A stretch of DNA of 13,408 nucleotides, taken from contig JBGPND010000143.1 of NCBI GenBank assembly GCA_041487355.1, positions 1 through 13,408 on the forward strand, in the 5' to 3' direction. The translations under genes were made by a program, and so were the position numbers. The notes under the pieces were generated by a model. The model ran no database searches, was not told the DNA's origin, and saw only the letters and a program-made list of their open reading frames with translations. Source of the DNA: JAMXLO01 sp041487355. Its GTDB lineage: Bacteria > Pseudomonadota > Alphaproteobacteria > Acetobacterales > Acetobacteraceae. Positions 11,033 through 13,408 of the stretch are shown in pieces. How positions within the stretch are numbered: the stretch's first letter is position 1; each line of letters opens with the position of its first letter.

Positions 11033-11473
11033 ATGAGCGCCACTGGATTCATCCTCACCCTCACCCGCGCCGCAGACGCAGCGCGACCTGCGAGTGACCA
11101 GGGGGCACTCGTTCTACTCGATGATGTGCTCATCCCGGTGGAGTTCCTGGTCGATCACCGCTCGATCCTGTGGGATGACCCTGCGCAAAGGATGCGGATC
11201 GATCATGTCGAGCTTGAGACGCACGACGTGCTCATGGCCAATGGCGCGCCGGCGGAAAGCTATCGCGATGACGGCACCCGCTGGCTGTTCACCAACGCCA
11301 ATGCGGGCTGGAGTCTGCCGCCGCAGGCGCCCTGCGTACCGGTGCTGACCGGCGGGCCGGAGCCTGTCCGCGGGCGGCGCCGGCGCGTCAGTCACTGGGC
11401 GGTTGGTATTGGCGGCCACGTGCAGCACCGCCTTGGCCGCCGGCCCAACGCGCAGCCCAGCGACCCGGATTAG
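11033..11473 (+). pseudogene. Remnant of a Hint-domain (hedgehog/intein-like) gene
   Basis: The segment LLDDVLIPVEFLVDHRSI, then HVELETHDVLMANGAPAESYRDDGTRW, matches my memory of the C-terminal half of Hint_2-type domains found in many alphaproteobacterial extracellular or autoprocessed proteins. Just upstream, another frame (11082-11117) reads RDLRVTRGHSFY, the expected preceding motif, so one base seems to be missing near 11117. No catalytic N-terminal part (the usual Cys block) is present; the reading begins 2 bp after the tRNA CCA end. The C-terminal part also looks degenerate, stopping at DPD before the usual continuation. It is read as 5'-truncated, frameshifted debris rather than a working 146-aa protein, although that open frame (ATG at 11033) is uninterrupted. 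Confidence 0.6.
11398..11409. repeat. Solo copy of the element's 12-bp terminal repeat
   Basis: GGCGGTTGGTAT is identical to the right terminus of the element at 55-224 and to the complement of the terminus at 13271-13282. It sits in the degenerate 3' part of the Hint remnant. No palindromes or other element sequence are visible next to it, so it could be the footprint of a lost copy or chance. Confidence 0.3.
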
Positions 11474-11494
11474 CAATATCCTGGGACTGCCCTG

Positions 11495-11500
11495 TATCCT
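11495..11500 (+). promoter_or_regulatory. Possible -10 for a leaderless TolB-like/TPR mRNA
   Basis: TATCCT ends 6 nt before the ATG at 11507, which would place the transcription start on or beside the start codon. No ribosome binding site is visible upstream of that ATG, which fits a leaderless message. The -35 is poor (TTAGCA at 11470-11475, 19-bp spacer), so this is tentative. Confidence 0.3.
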
Positions 11501-11506
11501 CTCTGC

Positions 11507-13096
11507 ATGAAGGAGGGGACCCGGAAGCTCTGGTACGGGCTGCGTGAGCACGCCACCCATTGGGTGATCGGCGGCACTCTGCTTGCGCTGACGGGCTTCG
11601 CGCCCGAGGAGTGGCTGGCGCACACGGTGCACGGGCTGCATATCCCCGACAGTGTGCTGCACCTCTGGGCAGCCGGCGTTGACGTGCGGGCGGTCCCGAT
11701 CGCCATCGGCATGGCCGTCATCGCCATCGGCCTGCTGCGACAGCGTCAAGCCTTCCAGCTCGTCCCCGCCAGCGGTCCGTCGGTTCCGCGCGCCGGGCCG
11801 GCTGGAGCCCCTCCCATCGATGCCGCGGGCACAGCGAAGACCGTCGAACAATTACTGGTGCAAGGTTATCCCGACGCATTGCCGCTGCCGGACAAGCCAT
11901 CGATCGCGGTGCTGCCGTTCACCAACATGAGCGGTGATCCCGAGCACGAGTACTTCTCCGACGGGCTGACGGAAGACATCATCACCGAGCTGTCGCACAG
12001 TCGCACACTGTTCGTCATCGCACGCAACTCGAGCTTCAGCTACAAGGGCCGCGCGGTCGATGTACGGCAAGTAGCGCGCGAACTGGGCGTCCGCTATGTG
12101 CTGGAGGGCAGCGTGCGCCGCAGCGCCGAGCGGGTGCGTGTCACGGCGCAACTTATCGACGCTGAGTCCGGCAGTCATGTCTGGGCCGAACGGCTTGATC
12201 GGGACCTTGCCGACGTGTTCGTCCTGCAGGACGAGATCACCAACGCGGTCATCGAAGCTGTCGAACCGGCCGTCCGCGAAGCGGAACGGGAGCGGTCGTC
12301 GCGCCGGCCTCCAGAGAGCCTGAGGGCGTGGGAATCCTACCATCGCGGCCTTTGGCATCTGGCTTCGTTCGGTGTGGCTAACAACGAGAAGGCAAGGAGC
12401 TTTTTCCAGCGCGCGATCGAGCTGGATCCGAAATTCGCGGCGGCCCACGCCGGCCTGGCTCAGACGATTGTGGCAGAGGGGGTGTTGTATCTGACCCGAG
12501 ACCTGCGGGAATCGCTCGATGCCGCGCTCGTGGTCGCACAGCGGGCGGTCGCCCTCGATCCGGCCGACGCGAACGCCCACAGCGCCCTTGCCGAACTGCT
12601 GGGGCGACTCGGCGATCACGATGCTGGCCTTGCCGAGGCACGACGAGCGCTGGCGATCAGTCCAAACCTCGCCGATGCCTATGTCCGATTGGCGGCAAGC
12701 CTGACATATTCGGGCCGCTACCAGGAGGGACTTGAGGCGGTAAACCGAGGCATCCGGCTGGATCCGCGTAATCCGCGCCTTTACGTGACGACGCAACTGA
12801 TCGCGATCGTGCATTACTTTCTGCGGGATTACGCAAGTGCCGTCGAGACGGCGGAGCAGGCGACACGGCTGTATCCGGATTTCCCGTCGATCCACATCTG
12901 GCTTGCCGCGGCCCTTGCACAGGCTGGGCGGCAACCGGAAGGACGGGACGTGTTGCGCAAGGCGGCAGCCATGGCGCCCAGGCTGTTCGATGTCTACGTC
13001 CGCGCGCGGCCGCCATGGTTCCGACCCGAAGACCACGAACACATGCTTGACGGCCTGCGCAAGGCTGGCTGGCAGGCAGGGCTGACGCGACGATAA
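11507..13096 (+). CDS. Membrane-anchored TolB-like/TPR protein
   Basis: The 529-aa protein has three parts. Residues 1-82 hold two hydrophobic segments (about 18-32 and 62-78) that should anchor it in the inner membrane. Residues 131-245 form the TolB-like N-terminal domain (KPSIAVLPFTNMSGDPEHEY, SDGLTEDIITELS, VIARNSSFSYKGR, VRYVLEGSVRR, WAERLDRDLADVF). Residues 275-490 carry TPR repeats (ARSFFQRAIELDPKFAAAHA, AQRAVALDPADANAHSALAE, EARRALAISPNLADAYVRLA and others). The C-terminus EHMLDGLRKAGW is typical of the group. The last two parts match the C-terminal half of TPR-type class III adenylate cyclases and CadC-like regulators, but no cyclase or DNA-binding domain is present; the membrane segment stands in its place. 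The role is unknown; a scaffold or sensor partner is plausible. The start is the first ATG after an in-frame stop and has no clear ribosome binding site. Confidence 0.85.
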   Translation: MKEGTRKLWYGLREHATHWVIGGTLLALTGFAPEEWLAHTVHGLHIPDSVLHLWAAGVDVRAVPIAIGMAVIAIGLLRQRQAFQLVPASGPSVPRAGPAGAPPIDAAGTAKTVEQLLVQGYPDALPLPDKPSIAVLPFTNMSGDPEHEYFSDGLTEDIITELSHSRTLFVIARNSSFSYKGRAVDVRQVARELGVRYVLEGSVRRSAERVRVTAQLIDAESGSHVWAERLDRDLADVFVLQDEITNAVIEAVEPAVREAERERSSRRPPESLRAWESYHRGLWHLASFGVANNEKARSFFQRAIELDPKFAAAHAGLAQTIVAEGVLYLTRDLRESLDAALVVAQRAVALDPADANAHSALAELLGRLGDHDAGLAEARRALAISPNLADAYVRLAASLTYSGRYQEGLEAVNRGIRLDPRNPRLYVTTQLIAIVHYFLRDYASAVETAEQATRLYPDFPSIHIWLAAALAQAGRQPEGRDVLRKAAAMAPRLFDVYVRARPPWFRPEDHEHMLDGLRKAGWQAGLTRR

Positions 13097-13127
13097 GACC
13101 GTGCCCATCCACTCGGCCCAGGGGCGA

Positions 13128-13271
13128 TCAGTCGGTGAAGGCCGGCGCCTCACCCTCCGGCAACTCGAACCGGAATGCGCCGATCAGCATCGCCATCATC
13201 ACGTAATACCCGGTGATCGCCACCAGCTGCACGACCTGCGCGGCGCCGAGATGCTGCATCGCCGCCTGGTA
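13128..13271 (-). pseudogene. C-terminal end of a carboxymuconolactone decarboxylase-family gene
   Basis: On the minus strand the stop is at 13130-13128. Upstream it reads YYQAAMQHLGAAQVV, then QLVAITGYYVMMAMLIGAF, then ELPEGEAPAFTD. This fits the last helices and tail of carboxymuconolactone decarboxylase/AhpD-like proteins. Only about 47 residues remain. At 13271-13270 the sequence changes abruptly into the terminal repeat of the inverted MITE-like element, so the catalytic part is not in the window. The frame stays open through the element to the window edge (REP-derived residues such as PGHDGEG), so a fused protein cannot be excluded. It runs convergent to the TPR gene, with a 31-bp gap between the stops. 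Confidence 0.6.
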
Positions 13272-13408
13272 ATACCAACCGCCGTTGCTGCTGACTCTTG
13301 TCGCCGCTCCCTCGCCGTCATGGCCGGGCTTGTCCCGGCCATCAGTGGTGGCACCGTGCCACGACGGATGGCCGGGACAAGCCCGGCCATGACGGGAAAA
13401 GCGAGCGC
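13270..13408. mobile_element. Inverted second copy of the MITE-like element, cut by window end
   Basis: This stretch is the reverse complement of 88-226, with 135 of 139 positions matching and no gaps. The differences are at 100, 115, 118 and 119 of the left copy. It begins with the terminal repeat (TAATACCAACCGCC) inside the carboxymuconolactone decarboxylase-like gene and holds palindromes at 13320-13342 and 13368-13390. About 33 bp, up to the other terminal repeat, should lie beyond the window. Confidence 0.7.

Overview
The window is about 13.4 kb of high-GC chromosomal DNA. It looks alphaproteobacterial, most likely Rhodospirillales/Acetobacteraceae. This rests on the gene set (uvrA beside ssb; gyrA-coaD-cyclophilin in a row), two GTTC-N7-GTTC LexA boxes of the alphaproteobacterial type, the Ala at the GyrA Ser83-equivalent position, and dense ATGGCCGGG-N5-CCCGGCCAT palindromes. 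The family-level assignment is inference from remembered homologs; no search was run.

Layout: 1-379 is a repeat bed. It holds several ATGGCCGGG-type palindromes and a MITE-like element (55-224) with 12-bp terminal inverted repeats, followed by the right half of a diverged relative. uvrA (minus, 380-3238) comes next. uvrA and ssb (plus, 5365-5871) would normally be divergent neighbours sharing one SOS-controlled intergenic region. Here a secreted FAD-binding/berberine-bridge oxidoreductase gene (3371-5207, broken by one extra base near 4577) sits between them. The old uvrA-ssb control region appears on both sides of it as a diverged direct repeat, each copy with its own perfect LexA box. Downstream of ssb is a canonical FNR/FixK box placed for a class II promoter, then a lipoprotein with a glycine zipper and a peptidoglycan-binding domain (6120-6782), then a 33-bp-arm inverted repeat.

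gyrA (7007-9760), coaD (9761-10276) and a cyclophilin (10331-10903) run in one direction. gyrA and coaD abut with no gap, and the cyclophilin follows 54 nt later with its own strong ribosome binding site. It also has a second well-placed start that would drop the signal peptide. A tRNA-Lys(TTT) gene with a clear promoter follows.

The sequence right of the tRNA is accessory and decayed: a 5'-truncated, frameshifted remnant of a Hint-domain gene; a membrane-anchored TolB-like/TPR protein (11507-13096) that resembles the C-terminal half of TPR adenylate cyclases without the cyclase domain; and the C-terminal end of a carboxymuconolactone decarboxylase-family gene on the minus strand. That last gene is cut by a second, inverted copy of the MITE-like element, which runs off the window edge.

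Functionally the core is DNA repair and replication (UvrA, SSB, GyrA) plus coenzyme A synthesis, with SOS and probable oxygen-responsive control sites visible. The novelty lies mainly in the duplicated SOS region around an inserted gene and in the repeat and element activity at both edges. I see no phage, CRISPR, toxin-antitoxin or defence system.
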